DNA from: Paraburkholderia sp. DHOC27
GTDB lineage: Bacteria > Pseudomonadota > Gammaproteobacteria > Burkholderiales > Burkholderiaceae
Reading direction: 5' to 3'
DNA length: 64,000 bases
Assembly (NCBI RefSeq): GCF_003429005.1
Contig: NZ_QVQV01000008.1
Location: 248,001 to 312,000 of the forward strand
Part shown: positions 18,109 to 26,343 of the stretch, in pieces
How positions within the stretch are numbered: the stretch's first letter is position 1
How the letters are laid out: every line of letters starts with the position of its first letter
Notes under the pieces: generated by a model
What the model saw: the letters and a program-made list of their open reading frames with translations, nothing else
What the model was told of the DNA's origin: nothing
Database searches by the model: none
Translations under genes and position numbers: made by a program

Positions 18109-18648
18109 TCAAAACAGTTCGAGTTCGCCGCTGGTGTCTTCTATCGCGCTCGTTTCGGCGACGAAATCAATCGGTGCATGCGCGCACATGCAAAGCGTCG
18201 CGCCGAGCGTCACCGTGTCGTTGATGGTCACCGAATACGTCTCGACGAGCTGAGGCTTGAGCGCTTCCAGATAAGGCAGACAGCTTGCGCTCAACACATA
18301 CGGCGTGGACATGCCCAGATCCGGGAAGTAGTGCAGCAACTCCTGGTTCACCGCCCCGCAGCACAGATTGCAGATTTCCAGAAAGTCTTCCTGGAACGGC
18401 CGCTCCGTGACTTCGCCCGCGAAGTATTCGCGCGTGCGTTCGTCTTCATCGAAATGGAGAATCAGCAGCAGGCGGAACACCAGCCCGGAAATGGTCAACA
18501 CCACGACCTTTGCATCCGGCAACTGGCGCGCACCGCGCTCGCCTGCCGCCACGATCTCGCAGCTATGGTGCGACTGTCTCGGCAACCGCGCCTTGAGCGC
18601 GTTGATGAAGAGACGTTCGATACTGTCCTTCGCATGCCCACTAATCAC
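18109..18648 (-). CDS. CheC/CheX-like phosphatase
   Basis: 179 residues, soluble, alpha/beta. The segment around residues 91-101 reads E-x2-N-x3-G-x2-N (E91, N94, G98, N101) followed about 22 residues later by a Pro. This resembles the CheC/CheX/FliY phosphatase motif that dephosphorylates CheY-P. The start overlaps the upstream MCP-like stop by four bases, and CheY follows 33 bases later, an arrangement that fits a CheY phosphatase. The assignment rests on the motif and context, since overall similarity cannot be measured here. Confidence 0.72.
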   Translation of the reverse strand: MISGHAKDSIERLFINALKARLPRQSHHSCEIVAAGERGARQLPDAKVVVLTISGLVFRLLLILHFDEDERTREYFAGEVTERPFQEDFLEICNLCCGAVNQELLHYFPDLGMSTPYVLSASCLPYLEALKPQLVETYSVTINDTVTLGATLCMCAHAPIDFVAETSAIEDTSGELELF

Positions 18649-19379
18649 GTCGTTGCCTGATGAAGCGTTGATTGGAACTGGTTGGCGAGCGATTCGACGC
18701 TGCTCAACGAGGCGGCGATCATCTTGCCGCCCGCCTGGATGTCCTGGAACGTCGCGGTGGTCGTCAGGTCGTTGCGGTGCAGACTGTCGCGATAGCTCTT
18801 CGAGAGTTCTTCCGAACGCGCTGCCAGCGCCCGCACTTCGCTCGCCACCACGGCGAATCCGCGACCGGCCGTACCGGCCCGCGCCGCTTCGATCGACGCG
18901 TTCAACGAAACGATGACCACGTGCCGCACGATCGCCGACAGCTCGCGGTTTTTCGCGTGCATGTCCTGGTTTTGCGTCATCAGCGAGATCATCTGTTCGT
19001 GCCAGCGCTCGAAGGTCGCCGCGAGGCTCTTGAGCCGGGCGGCTTCAACGGCCAGTTGACTGGCGCGATGCGCGAGTTGGTCCTTGCTGTCCAACGCTGC
19101 CTTCAGCGCGTGACGAGCCTCGGCAGTCAGTTCCGTCTGATCGCTCAGTTCGGCGCGCAGTTCTGCGAGTTGGGCCTGCAAGGTCTGCACTTCCTGGGCG
19201 TGCTGCTCGTTCTGTTTGCTGACGTGAGTATTCGATTGCGACAGCATGTCCTGCTGACGCGCAGCTTCGTTGCGCAGTTTGCGCACCGCCTTGCCACTGG
19301 ACCACTTATGCGCTGCGAACGCCACCACGGCGGTCAACGCGCTGCCCGCCAGGGCGGCGAGAAAATACGGTTGAATCAC
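18645..19379 (-). CDS. short MCP-like signalling protein
   Basis: 244 residues. One N-terminal membrane segment (residues 5-23) leads directly into a long coiled coil rich in Gln, Glu, Ala and Leu (residues 30-135), then an MCP signalling segment, SLNASIEAARAGTAGRGF..., and the C-terminal return helix. There is no periplasmic ligand-binding domain and no HAMP domain. The usual hairpin-tip sequence preceding LNA (IAFQTN) is replaced by RHVVIVS. It sits between the CheA-like sensor kinase and the phosphatase, so it may act as a structural adaptor rather than a receptor. Confidence 0.85.
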   Translation of the reverse strand: MIQPYFLAALAGSALTAVVAFAAHKWSSGKAVRKLRNEAARQQDMLSQSNTHVSKQNEQHAQEVQTLQAQLAELRAELSDQTELTAEARHALKAALDSKDQLAHRASQLAVEAARLKSLAATFERWHEQMISLMTQNQDMHAKNRELSAIVRHVVIVSLNASIEAARAGTAGRGFAVVASEVRALAARSEELSKSYRDSLHRNDLTTTATFQDIQAGGKMIAASLSSVESLANQFQSTLHQATT

Positions 19380-19427
19380 AACTGTTCCTTGCGAGTGCCC
19401 GTCTACGCGACGAGCAAGATAAGCCCT

Positions 19428-21827
19428 TCATTCGGCCATCGTATCGAGCTGCGACTCGTCGGCATGGTCACGTGACGACACGGTGGACACGGTTGACGCG
19501 CCCGACGTACCAACAGCATGACGCTCCGGCAGCGTGACGACGGTCTGAAACTGGCGGAATGCTGCGCCTTCGTGCTGATCGGTAAAACGCAATGCGATGC
19601 TGCCGTGTTCGCGCTTGAGAAAATCGCGCACCGCATCCATGCCCACGCCGCGTCCCGAGACTTCCGTGACGTGTTCAGCCGTGGAAAAGCCCGGCCGGAA
19701 AATCAGCTCCGCGGTTTCCTCGTCGCTCAGCGTTTGACCCGCCTCGATCAAATGCTTGTCGAGCGCGATCTCACGGATTCGGTCTAACGCAAGTCCGCGG
19801 CCATCGTCGCTCAACACGAATTGCACGTTGCCCTGCTTCACGTCCATCTGGATCGAAATGGCACCGGCGTCTGCTTTGCCGTGCGCACGACGCACTTCCG
19901 CGCTCTCGATGCCGTGATCCACCGCATTGCGCAGCAAATGCATGAAGACGTTGCGCAATGTGCCGCCCGCCTCGCTGCGCAGACGATAACCGTGGTCATA
20001 GACGCGCACGAGCGGTGTCTCCTTGCCCAGTTCATGCGCCAGCGAAGGCAACGAATCCAGCACGCCCGCAAGCGCTTCGTCCACGCTTTGCGTCCCGAGC
20101 ACGCGCAGGTGCTGGTGCACGCTTTCGCGCATCGACTGCAACGCAAGCAGATCGTCGGACTTCGCCGCTTCGATCAGACGCAGGCTTTGCTGAATGTGCG
20201 CGATATCCACCATCAGGAAACGCTCGGCGCTTTCGCGTCCCGCATTGCCCTTGCGACGCAGGCTCACTTCGCTGATGGTCGCGTAGCTCTCGATGGCCGC
20301 ACGCACGCGCTGCAATTCCTGCATCAAGCTGTCCTGATCCCAATCGACTTCCGTGTCCGCCTGACGCAGTTCGTGATACCGCTGCTCCGTTTCGTGCACC
20401 ACGTTGGTCAGATACTGCAGGTTGTACGTGCGCGCATTGCCCTTGATGGTGTGCATATTGCGGAACAGCTCTGCAATGGCTTCACGATCAGCGCGCGAAT
20501 GCTGGCGAATGATGCGCTCGTTCTCGCTGACGAACCCGGCCGAGCTTTCGATGAAGTGATGGAACTTCTCTTCGCTCACCGCGAGAATTTCGCCGATCAT
20601 CTCGAGGCGGCGTTTCTGTTCGCTCGCTTCTGCCGCCAGCTTGCGCAATTCCGTGACGTCACGCACGCACAGCATCAAACGCACGATCACATCGCTGTCG
20701 TCGGTAATGGCCGACCAGTTGAGATCGAGCATCTTCACGCGGCCATCGGGCATGCGTTTCGCGATCTCCGTCACCAGCAGATGTTCGTTGAACGCAAAGT
20801 TGATGGCATCCTCGCCCAGACACGCGTGACTTGCTGCGTCCACTTGCGAGAGCACATCGGCACCGAGGTCCGTATCCGCGAACACCAGATCCATCAGGCT
20901 GCGGCCGGCAATATCCTGCGTCTCGAAGATGGCTTCGAGGTAAGCCGAATACTCCGAGTGAATCAGCGCGCCATCCACTACGGTCAGAATGCCCTGCTGC
21001 ATGTTCTGCAACATGGCCTGGATATCGGCCGTTTTCTGCTTGAGCTGAAGCGAGCTTTGCTGGATTTTTTCGATCATGCCATTGAAGGCGACAATCGAAT
21101 GGCCGATTTCATCCATGCGGCCCACCGGCACGCGGCGCGTGAAATCCTGGCTCGCGGCGATCTCGCTCATCGCTGCCTGCATGCCAGTAAGCGGCCGGGT
21201 GATCTGGCGATACAGCAGCGAGCCGATCGCTGTCAGCAGAAGCACCGCGATGCCGGTCCAGATGGCGATGGCCGTCGTCGTAGTGGCGAGCGTATCGTTC
21301 AGCGTCTGGATGGCGGCGTCTTTCTCGCGATTCTTCTCGATGCGCAGCGTCTCGACGATGCCCTCCAGTTCATCGCGATACTGCGCGACGTTGGCGAACA
21401 GATACGCCTGCGCGAGTTCGTTCTTGCCGCCGGCCTTCATGGCAGCGGTATCGTCGATGGCGGAGAAGTAATTCTGCAGACTGTCGCGCGCCTGCGCGAC
21501 CAGGCCCTGTTGCGCGTGACTCGCGGCGTCGCGCGACTGCAGGGCGAGCGCCTGCTGCAAGGCCGCTTTCTTCGCCTTGAGTTCGTCCTGTACCTGGGTG
21601 ACGACGTTGCCATCCGGCGCGTAGACCAGCGTCATGATGGCGAGCTGCACGTCCTTGACCTGCGACACCAGATCGGCCGAAGCGAGCGCACTGGGCACCA
21701 CGCCTTCTGTCACCTGCCTGACTGCGGTGGCGCTGTGTCGGGTCTGATAAACGGCGTAGCTGCCAATCGCGGACAGCGCGACGAACATCAAGACTACCAA
21801 TAGCGTGATGCGATGACGAATGGTCAT
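19428..21827 (-). CDS. sensor-CheA-like histidine kinase fusion
   Basis: 799 residues. Order: membrane segment 1 (8-28), periplasmic helical-bundle domain like that of chemoreceptors (30-185), segment 2 (187-207), HAMP (about 208-262), PAS-like region (275-392), Hpt domain with phosphorylatable H459 in MHTIKG, a linker, and a CheA-type ATPase with N-box RNAVDHGIE (634-642), DDGRGL (674) and GRGVGM (725). It lacks the P5/CheW-like domain of CheA. The ATG is chosen because GGGGAG lies eight bases upstream. It fuses receptor and kinase in one chain and heads an operon with MCP-like, phosphatase and CheY genes. Confidence 0.9.
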   Translation of the reverse strand: MTIRHRITLLVVLMFVALSAIGSYAVYQTRHSATAVRQVTEGVVPSALASADLVSQVKDVQLAIMTLVYAPDGNVVTQVQDELKAKKAALQQALALQSRDAASHAQQGLVAQARDSLQNYFSAIDDTAAMKAGGKNELAQAYLFANVAQYRDELEGIVETLRIEKNREKDAAIQTLNDTLATTTTAIAIWTGIAVLLLTAIGSLLYRQITRPLTGMQAAMSEIAASQDFTRRVPVGRMDEIGHSIVAFNGMIEKIQQSSLQLKQKTADIQAMLQNMQQGILTVVDGALIHSEYSAYLEAIFETQDIAGRSLMDLVFADTDLGADVLSQVDAASHACLGEDAINFAFNEHLLVTEIAKRMPDGRVKMLDLNWSAITDDSDVIVRLMLCVRDVTELRKLAAEASEQKRRLEMIGEILAVSEEKFHHFIESSAGFVSENERIIRQHSRADREAIAELFRNMHTIKGNARTYNLQYLTNVVHETEQRYHELRQADTEVDWDQDSLMQELQRVRAAIESYATISEVSLRRKGNAGRESAERFLMVDIAHIQQSLRLIEAAKSDDLLALQSMRESVHQHLRVLGTQSVDEALAGVLDSLPSLAHELGKETPLVRVYDHGYRLRSEAGGTLRNVFMHLLRNAVDHGIESAEVRRAHGKADAGAISIQMDVKQGNVQFVLSDDGRGLALDRIREIALDKHLIEAGQTLSDEETAELIFRPGFSTAEHVTEVSGRGVGMDAVRDFLKREHGSIALRFTDQHEGAAFRQFQTVVTLPERHAVGTSGASTVSTVSSRDHADESQLDTMAE

Positions 21828-22768
21828 GAGTACGACTCCCCGGGGTCCAACCACGTGTTCTGCTCTTCATGAGAGCCGCCTGATCTTGTGAATGATCTGA
21901 TGTGTCAGGCGCCCCGAATTATCGAGGAAGGTATGTGACCGAAAGATGACTAAACAAAGGGGAAAGACTCGATGTGCGGCTCGATTCGCCGATATTCAGG
22001 CGTTGTAATTTTGCGTGATACGCGATCGTGCAATCATGCAAAAGAGACCTAAAGTTTTGCACGCCGATGCCGTTAACTTCATGCCCGGTTGCACGATAGC
22101 GCTGCGCGTCTAGTTCAGCACTCTGAGACGGCGCCACTTTTTATCCATGTCCTTCAGCAGGGAGATGTAACTGATGGCACGCTCGGTGCCAAGGCTCGCG
22201 CTCGCGGCCTCGTTGGTCTCGTTCCATAACTGCTCGAAGCGATTCGCGGCTTCCGTGCGGGCCAGCGGTTGATTCAACAGCACCAGAAATGCAAACGACA
22301 GTTCTTCCACCGTCCGATGCATCGGCGAACGCGTGGACCCCACGGCAGCGAAGTGACTCAAGCGACCCTCAAGCGAGAATGTAGTAGTGAACGTGCCGCG
22401 CCTTCGCGTCGGCGGCTCTCTTATTGTGTGCTTTGTTATTGTTTCGTGCAGCGAAGCGATGCCACGCATGCCCACGTCTCGCGTGGATATTTTCATGCCA
22501 TCGATAAACAGCCTTCGCACGCATCATTCTCACCGCAGTTTGTCACCGGAATATTACGGTTGTAGTGCGCTCGGGCACCGTTCGTGCTGATTAGATCGCG
22601 CAGTGCGTGGCGCCATTGAACAGCGCCAGGCACTACTCAATACGCGGCCACCAAACTGACTCAAAAAGTTCATAAACGTGAACTACGATTGAATGTTCGC
22701 ATTCATCGGGTCAAGGGTTTAACAGGCCGACATCCGCGATTTTGCCCCTCACCCAACTGGGAGCGCGA
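21828..22768. other. intergenic region with one tentative small gene
   Basis: About 940 bases between the kinase operon (minus) and the phosphate transporter (plus). The first 280 bases should carry the kinase promoter. The middle holds a tentative minus-strand reading frame (22110-22520). The last 200 bases should hold the transporter promoter; I see no tandem CTGTCAT Pho box there. Confidence 0.4.
22110..22520 (-). CDS. tentative hypothetical protein
   Basis: A 136-residue reading frame. The C-terminal 70 residues (starting MHRTVEELSFAF) have a plausible helical, balanced composition with two Trp, whereas the first 60 are rich in Arg and Thr without structure. A shorter version starting at 22322 is possible. 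No family is recognised and no good ribosome site precedes either start. It may be a real small gene upstream of nothing in particular, or chance. Confidence 0.3.
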   Translation of the reverse strand: MRRLFIDGMKISTRDVGMRGIASLHETITKHTIREPPTRRRGTFTTTFSLEGRLSHFAAVGSTRSPMHRTVEELSFAFLVLLNQPLARTEAANRFEQLWNETNEAASASLGTERAISYISLLKDMDKKWRRLRVLN

Positions 22769-24187
22769 ATGCTGGTTCACTTCATGCCGTCGTCGACCGT
22801 CGTGGTCGCCATGCTGGTCATCTGTCTCGTGATGGTGCTGGCGTTCGAAGCCACCAATGGATTCCACGATTCCTCCAATGCCGTCGCGACCGTCATCTAC
22901 ACCCAGTCGCTCAAACCCGCGCAAGCCGTTGTCTGGTCCGGCCTGATGAACTTCATCGGCGTGATGGTGGGTGGCATTTCCGTGGCGTATGCCCTCGTGG
23001 AAATCCTGCCGCCCGATGTGCTCACGCCACCCGATGGCGCGCCCGCCGTGCCGATGCTCGTGTCCATCTTTGCCGCAGCGCTGTTCTGGAACATTCTCAC
23101 GTGGGCGTTCGCGATTCCGAACAGCAGTTCGCATTGCATCATCGGTTCGCTGATCGGCGTGGCCGCTGCCGACGCGCTGCTCAAGGCACGCAGTGTCACG
23201 CAAGGGGTGGACTGGAAACAGATCGTCACCGTGTTAAAAGGCCTCGCCGTTTCGCCGATCCTCGGCCTCGTGTTCGCGGGCGGCATGTACGCGATTTTGC
23301 GGCTGGTGGTGCGGCGCGGTCACCTGTTCGAGGCGCCCAAGGAAGGCGAACCGCCTGCATGGTGGTTGCGCGGGCTGCTGATCCTCACGTGTACTACGGT
23401 GAGCTTTTCGCACGGCACCAATGACGGCCAGAAGAGCATCGGCCTCATCATGCTGACCATCATCGGCTTGCTGCCCGCCGCGTATGCGTTGAATCCCGAG
23501 GCGAGCAATCAGATGACGCAACTCAGCCAGAATGCCGCCGCTGCGATCCCGCTCATTCAACGCTACGGTGACGACGTCAAGGACGAAGCGCTGAAGTCGG
23601 CCACGCTGCTGCAACACGCCGGCCCGCAACTCGCCACCGAAGCCCAGGAACTCAAGGACAAACAGGAAGCCGACCCGCAACAGAGCGTGGTGCGTCCGCA
23701 ATTGCGCGGCGCGGTTTACGACGTGCTCTCGGAACTCAAGCACGTGGGCGAAGTGTCGGGCGCCAGCGCGGCCGACAAGGCCCAAGCCTCGGATCTGCTG
23801 AAGAAAATGGCCCCGCCGGTGCAATACGCGCCGTGGTGGGTGCGCGTGCTGAGCGCGCTGTGCCTCGGTATTGGCACGATGATCGGGTATAAGCGTGTGG
23901 TGCGCACGCTGGGCGAACGGCTCGGCCGGCAACACATGACGCCGGGCCAGGGTCTGAGCGCGGAACTGGTCGGCTCGGTGCTGATCGGCACAGCGGGCTT
24001 CACCGGCTTGCCGGTGAGCACGACGCACATCATTACGTCGGGTATCGCGGGGACGATGATCGCAGGCGGCCAGGGGGTGCAGGGCGGCGTGCTGACCCGC
24101 ATCGCGCTGACGTGGATCGTCACCTTGCCTGTCACTATCTTTCTCTCTGCATGTTTATTTTACGTACTCGCCAATCCACGCTTCTGA
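22769..24187 (+). CDS. PiT-family inorganic phosphate transporter
   Basis: About 472 residues with two homologous halves of membrane helices. The PiT signatures are clear: ATNGFHDSSNAVAT near residue 30 and its partner SFSHGTNDGQKSIGLI near 225, plus IPNSSSHCIIGSLIG and GLPVSTTHIITSGI. A ~110-residue cytoplasmic insert rich in Gln, Glu and Lys separates the halves, as in PitA-type proteins. It imports phosphate, probably as a metal-phosphate complex with protons. I use the ATG at 22769 (GGGAG upstream) rather than a TTG 27 bases earlier. Confidence 0.93.
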   Translation: MLVHFMPSSTVVVAMLVICLVMVLAFEATNGFHDSSNAVATVIYTQSLKPAQAVVWSGLMNFIGVMVGGISVAYALVEILPPDVLTPPDGAPAVPMLVSIFAAALFWNILTWAFAIPNSSSHCIIGSLIGVAAADALLKARSVTQGVDWKQIVTVLKGLAVSPILGLVFAGGMYAILRLVVRRGHLFEAPKEGEPPAWWLRGLLILTCTTVSFSHGTNDGQKSIGLIMLTIIGLLPAAYALNPEASNQMTQLSQNAAAAIPLIQRYGDDVKDEALKSATLLQHAGPQLATEAQELKDKQEADPQQSVVRPQLRGAVYDVLSELKHVGEVSGASAADKAQASDLLKKMAPPVQYAPWWVRVLSALCLGIGTMIGYKRVVRTLGERLGRQHMTPGQGLSAELVGSVLIGTAGFTGLPVSTTHIITSGIAGTMIAGGQGVQGGVLTRIALTWIVTLPVTIFLSACLFYVLANPRF

Positions 24188-24302
24188 GCGCCTTTTCACG
24201 CGCGCTGCGGTGTCTGCCGCGGTTGCCGCGTTCGTTGCATTTGCCGGCGTTGCCGGTCTGCTCCGCTTTGCCCGCTACGTGCCCCGTGTGCGGGCTCGCT
24301 TC

Positions 24303-25307
24303 ATGACGCGGATCGCGCTGCGTCACACTGCTACCCTGCTTGCCGTGCTCGGCGTCGCCCTGTCGATTGCGGCGCCGTTCCTGCTCGGCAAGCATGATGT
24401 ATTGAGCGGCCTGCGCAACATTGCGTGGCCGGTGTTTGCCGTGCTGGCGGCGAGCGCGCTGTTCAGCGCCGCTGCCAAGGCGGGCAAGCTGCAATTGATG
24501 CAGGGCGCGCTCGGACTGCGTCTGCATTTCATGCGCACGCTCACCATCACGGTGGTCACCGATTTCGCCTTTCTGGTCTCGCCACTCGGCGCAGCAGGAT
24601 ACGGCGTGAACATGGGACTGCTGCAACGATCCGGTGCGTCGTGGGCGTTGGCCACCACGGTGGTGGGCGCCGACCAGGCTCTGGACCTGACCTTCTTCGC
24701 CATTGCCGTGCCCGTTTCGCTGCTATTTGCGCTTGGCCCGCTTGGCGCGCTCACGCCTGATTTCCCGTTGCATACGATCGCCGTGACGTTGGCGTGCATT
24801 GCGATTACTGCGGTCGTGCTGTGGACGGCGCGTCGCCCTGCGCTCGCCGCGCTCGATGCCGCCACACGCCGCGTGGTCTGGCTAAAGGCACGCCGCGCGC
24901 GCTGGAACCGCTTTCGTCAGAGCGTGCGGCAGCAATGGGGCTTGCTGCTGAGCGGACCGCACTGGCGGTTAGCCGCGTTGCTGCTGCTCACCATGTTGCA
25001 ATGGCTGCTGCGCTATAGCGCGCTGTGGTTCATTCTGCGTGAGCTGGGGTATCGCCTGCCGCTCGGCTTCGTGCTCGCCGTGCAGGCCGTCGTCCTGCAT
25101 GCCGCGTTGTGGACCGGCGTGCCCGCCGGCGGTGGCGGCGGCGACCTGGGGCTCGCTGCGGTGTTCGCGCCGTGGGTGCCGGGGGCTTCGATGGCCACCG
25201 CATTGGTGTTGTGGCGCTTCGCGACGCTTTACTGTCCGTTGATGCTGGGAGCGTGCGGTTTCATTGGGGCCGCGTGGCGGCGTCGGACGGCGGCTTCGGT
25301 GTCCTGA
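24303..25307 (+). CDS. flippase-like membrane protein (UPF0104/LPG-synthase TM region family)
   Basis: 334 residues from the ATG at 24303; an in-frame GTG at 24210 would add 31 hydrophobic residues but has no ribosome site. Around eight membrane helices follow the UPF0104 (YbhN-like) plan, including a family-type VSPLGAAGYGVNMGLLQRSG segment and the late GVPAGGGGGDLGLAAVF loop that matches the conserved P-GG-G-E/D region. Relatives are the transmembrane half of lysylphosphatidylglycerol synthase and proteins thought to flip lipids. It lies 115 bases after the phosphate transporter and converges with a GT2 gene, which suggests envelope lipid or glycan work. Confidence 0.8.
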   Translation: MTRIALRHTATLLAVLGVALSIAAPFLLGKHDVLSGLRNIAWPVFAVLAASALFSAAAKAGKLQLMQGALGLRLHFMRTLTITVVTDFAFLVSPLGAAGYGVNMGLLQRSGASWALATTVVGADQALDLTFFAIAVPVSLLFALGPLGALTPDFPLHTIAVTLACIAITAVVLWTARRPALAALDAATRRVVWLKARRARWNRFRQSVRQQWGLLLSGPHWRLAALLLLTMLQWLLRYSALWFILRELGYRLPLGFVLAVQAVVLHAALWTGVPAGGGGGDLGLAAVFAPWVPGASMATALVLWRFATLYCPLMLGACGFIGAAWRRRTAASVS

Positions 25308-25321
25308 TGCGGGTGGGACGA

Positions 25322-25350
25322 TCACACGCGTTCAAGGGCTTGGCGTGTGA
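25322..25350. terminator. hairpin between convergent genes
   Basis: A perfect 8-bp stem (TCACACGC/GCGTGTGA) with a 13-base loop lies between the flippase-like and glycosyltransferase stops. There is no clear T-run. Confidence 0.4.
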
Positions 25351-25375
25351 ATGCGCTAAAGCCTTGCACGTCTCA

Positions 25376-26125
25376 TCAAGCAACCGTATCACGCGGTTTT
25401 CTGATGCGCACGGAAAGGCGCGCGCGCCCCGGATGATCGACCCGCAACGCGAATAGCCGCAGCGTCTGCGAGATCAGCGCAAGCGGATACGTCACCTTCA
25501 GCAAATCGGCCAGCATGCGCCATTCAGCGCGCACGCCGCGCCAGTAGCCGAGTTTTTCGGTCTTGCGTGCCTGCGTGACATGCGGCCAGTGCGTCACGGC
25601 AATGGAGAGCCGGCTCGCGATGATGCGCCGGTTCATGAACACCTCGATGCCGAAGCGCGGCAAGCCGCGAATCTCCTTGAGCGCCGCACTCAGCAAATCT
25701 TTTCTGACCACGCGCTCACCGGACACGAAGTCCAGTCCGATGATGCGAAAGATCAGCAGGCTGTTTTGCCGCAAGCTCAGACTCACGTCCGCGCGGCCGC
25801 TCAGCACGGGCGCCGCGAGTCCGCTGATATGTTCAGCGGCGAGCCCCTTGAGATCCGCGTCGAGCAGCATCAGCCATTCGTGTTGCGCCGCGGCGATCCC
25901 GAGCGCCATGGCCGCGCTTTTACCGCCGTTTTTCTCGCACTGGATCAGCTTGACGGCGGCAAACGCACGGACCACGTCAGCGGTGCCGTCCGTCGAGCCG
26001 TCGTCGACCACGATGACTTCGCCCAATAGCGGATGAGTCGTCGCGACGGCCAGCACGGCGGCAATGCGGGGTGCTTCGTTGTAAGCGCAGATGATGCAGG
26101 AAACGCGATGGCCTCTGGATGGCAT
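25376..26125 (-). CDS. GT2 family glycosyltransferase
   Basis: 249 residues, cytoplasmic. The GT-A fold is evident: VSCIICAYNEAPRI at residues 8-21, EVIVVDDGSTDGTADV at 36-51, then LMLLDADLKG (the DxD-type metal site) near residue 90. The C-terminal half contains RFGIEVFMNRR, as in DPM1-like family members. There are no multispan membrane segments, so it probably uses a nucleotide-sugar in the cytoplasm and may act on a lipid carrier. The facing flippase-like gene suggests a joint role in envelope glycan or lipid modification, by inference only. Confidence 0.88.
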   Translation of the reverse strand: MPSRGHRVSCIICAYNEAPRIAAVLAVATTHPLLGEVIVVDDGSTDGTADVVRAFAAVKLIQCEKNGGKSAAMALGIAAAQHEWLMLLDADLKGLAAEHISGLAAPVLSGRADVSLSLRQNSLLIFRIIGLDFVSGERVVRKDLLSAALKEIRGLPRFGIEVFMNRRIIASRLSIAVTHWPHVTQARKTEKLGYWRGVRAEWRMLADLLKVTYPLALISQTLRLFALRVDHPGRARLSVRIRKPRDTVA

Positions 26126-26343
26126 AGAAAAGGTCGTGGGTGATGCATGCGATGGCTGGCCCGATCAAGCGGTCCCCGGTTGCGGCATTCAACCGGTTCG
26201 TCCCTGCGCTTTCCGAGCCCTTCATCAATTGCGCCGCTGACCTAGCATCATGCACATCAAAAAGTCTTCACGGTGACAAAGCGGTTTTTTAGCAGCGAAC
26301 ACCCAGCGCGATGCTGACACGTCGGCAATGTTTCGTCAGCGTC

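Noticed and set aside
19821..21803. 660-codon plus-strand frame opposite the sensor kinase
   Set aside because: Antisense to intact HAMP, Hpt and ATPase motifs; composition dominated by His, Arg and Ala, with no domain.
22569..22768. Pho box upstream of the phosphate transporter
   Set aside because: No two CTGTCAT-like heptamers at 11-bp spacing were found.
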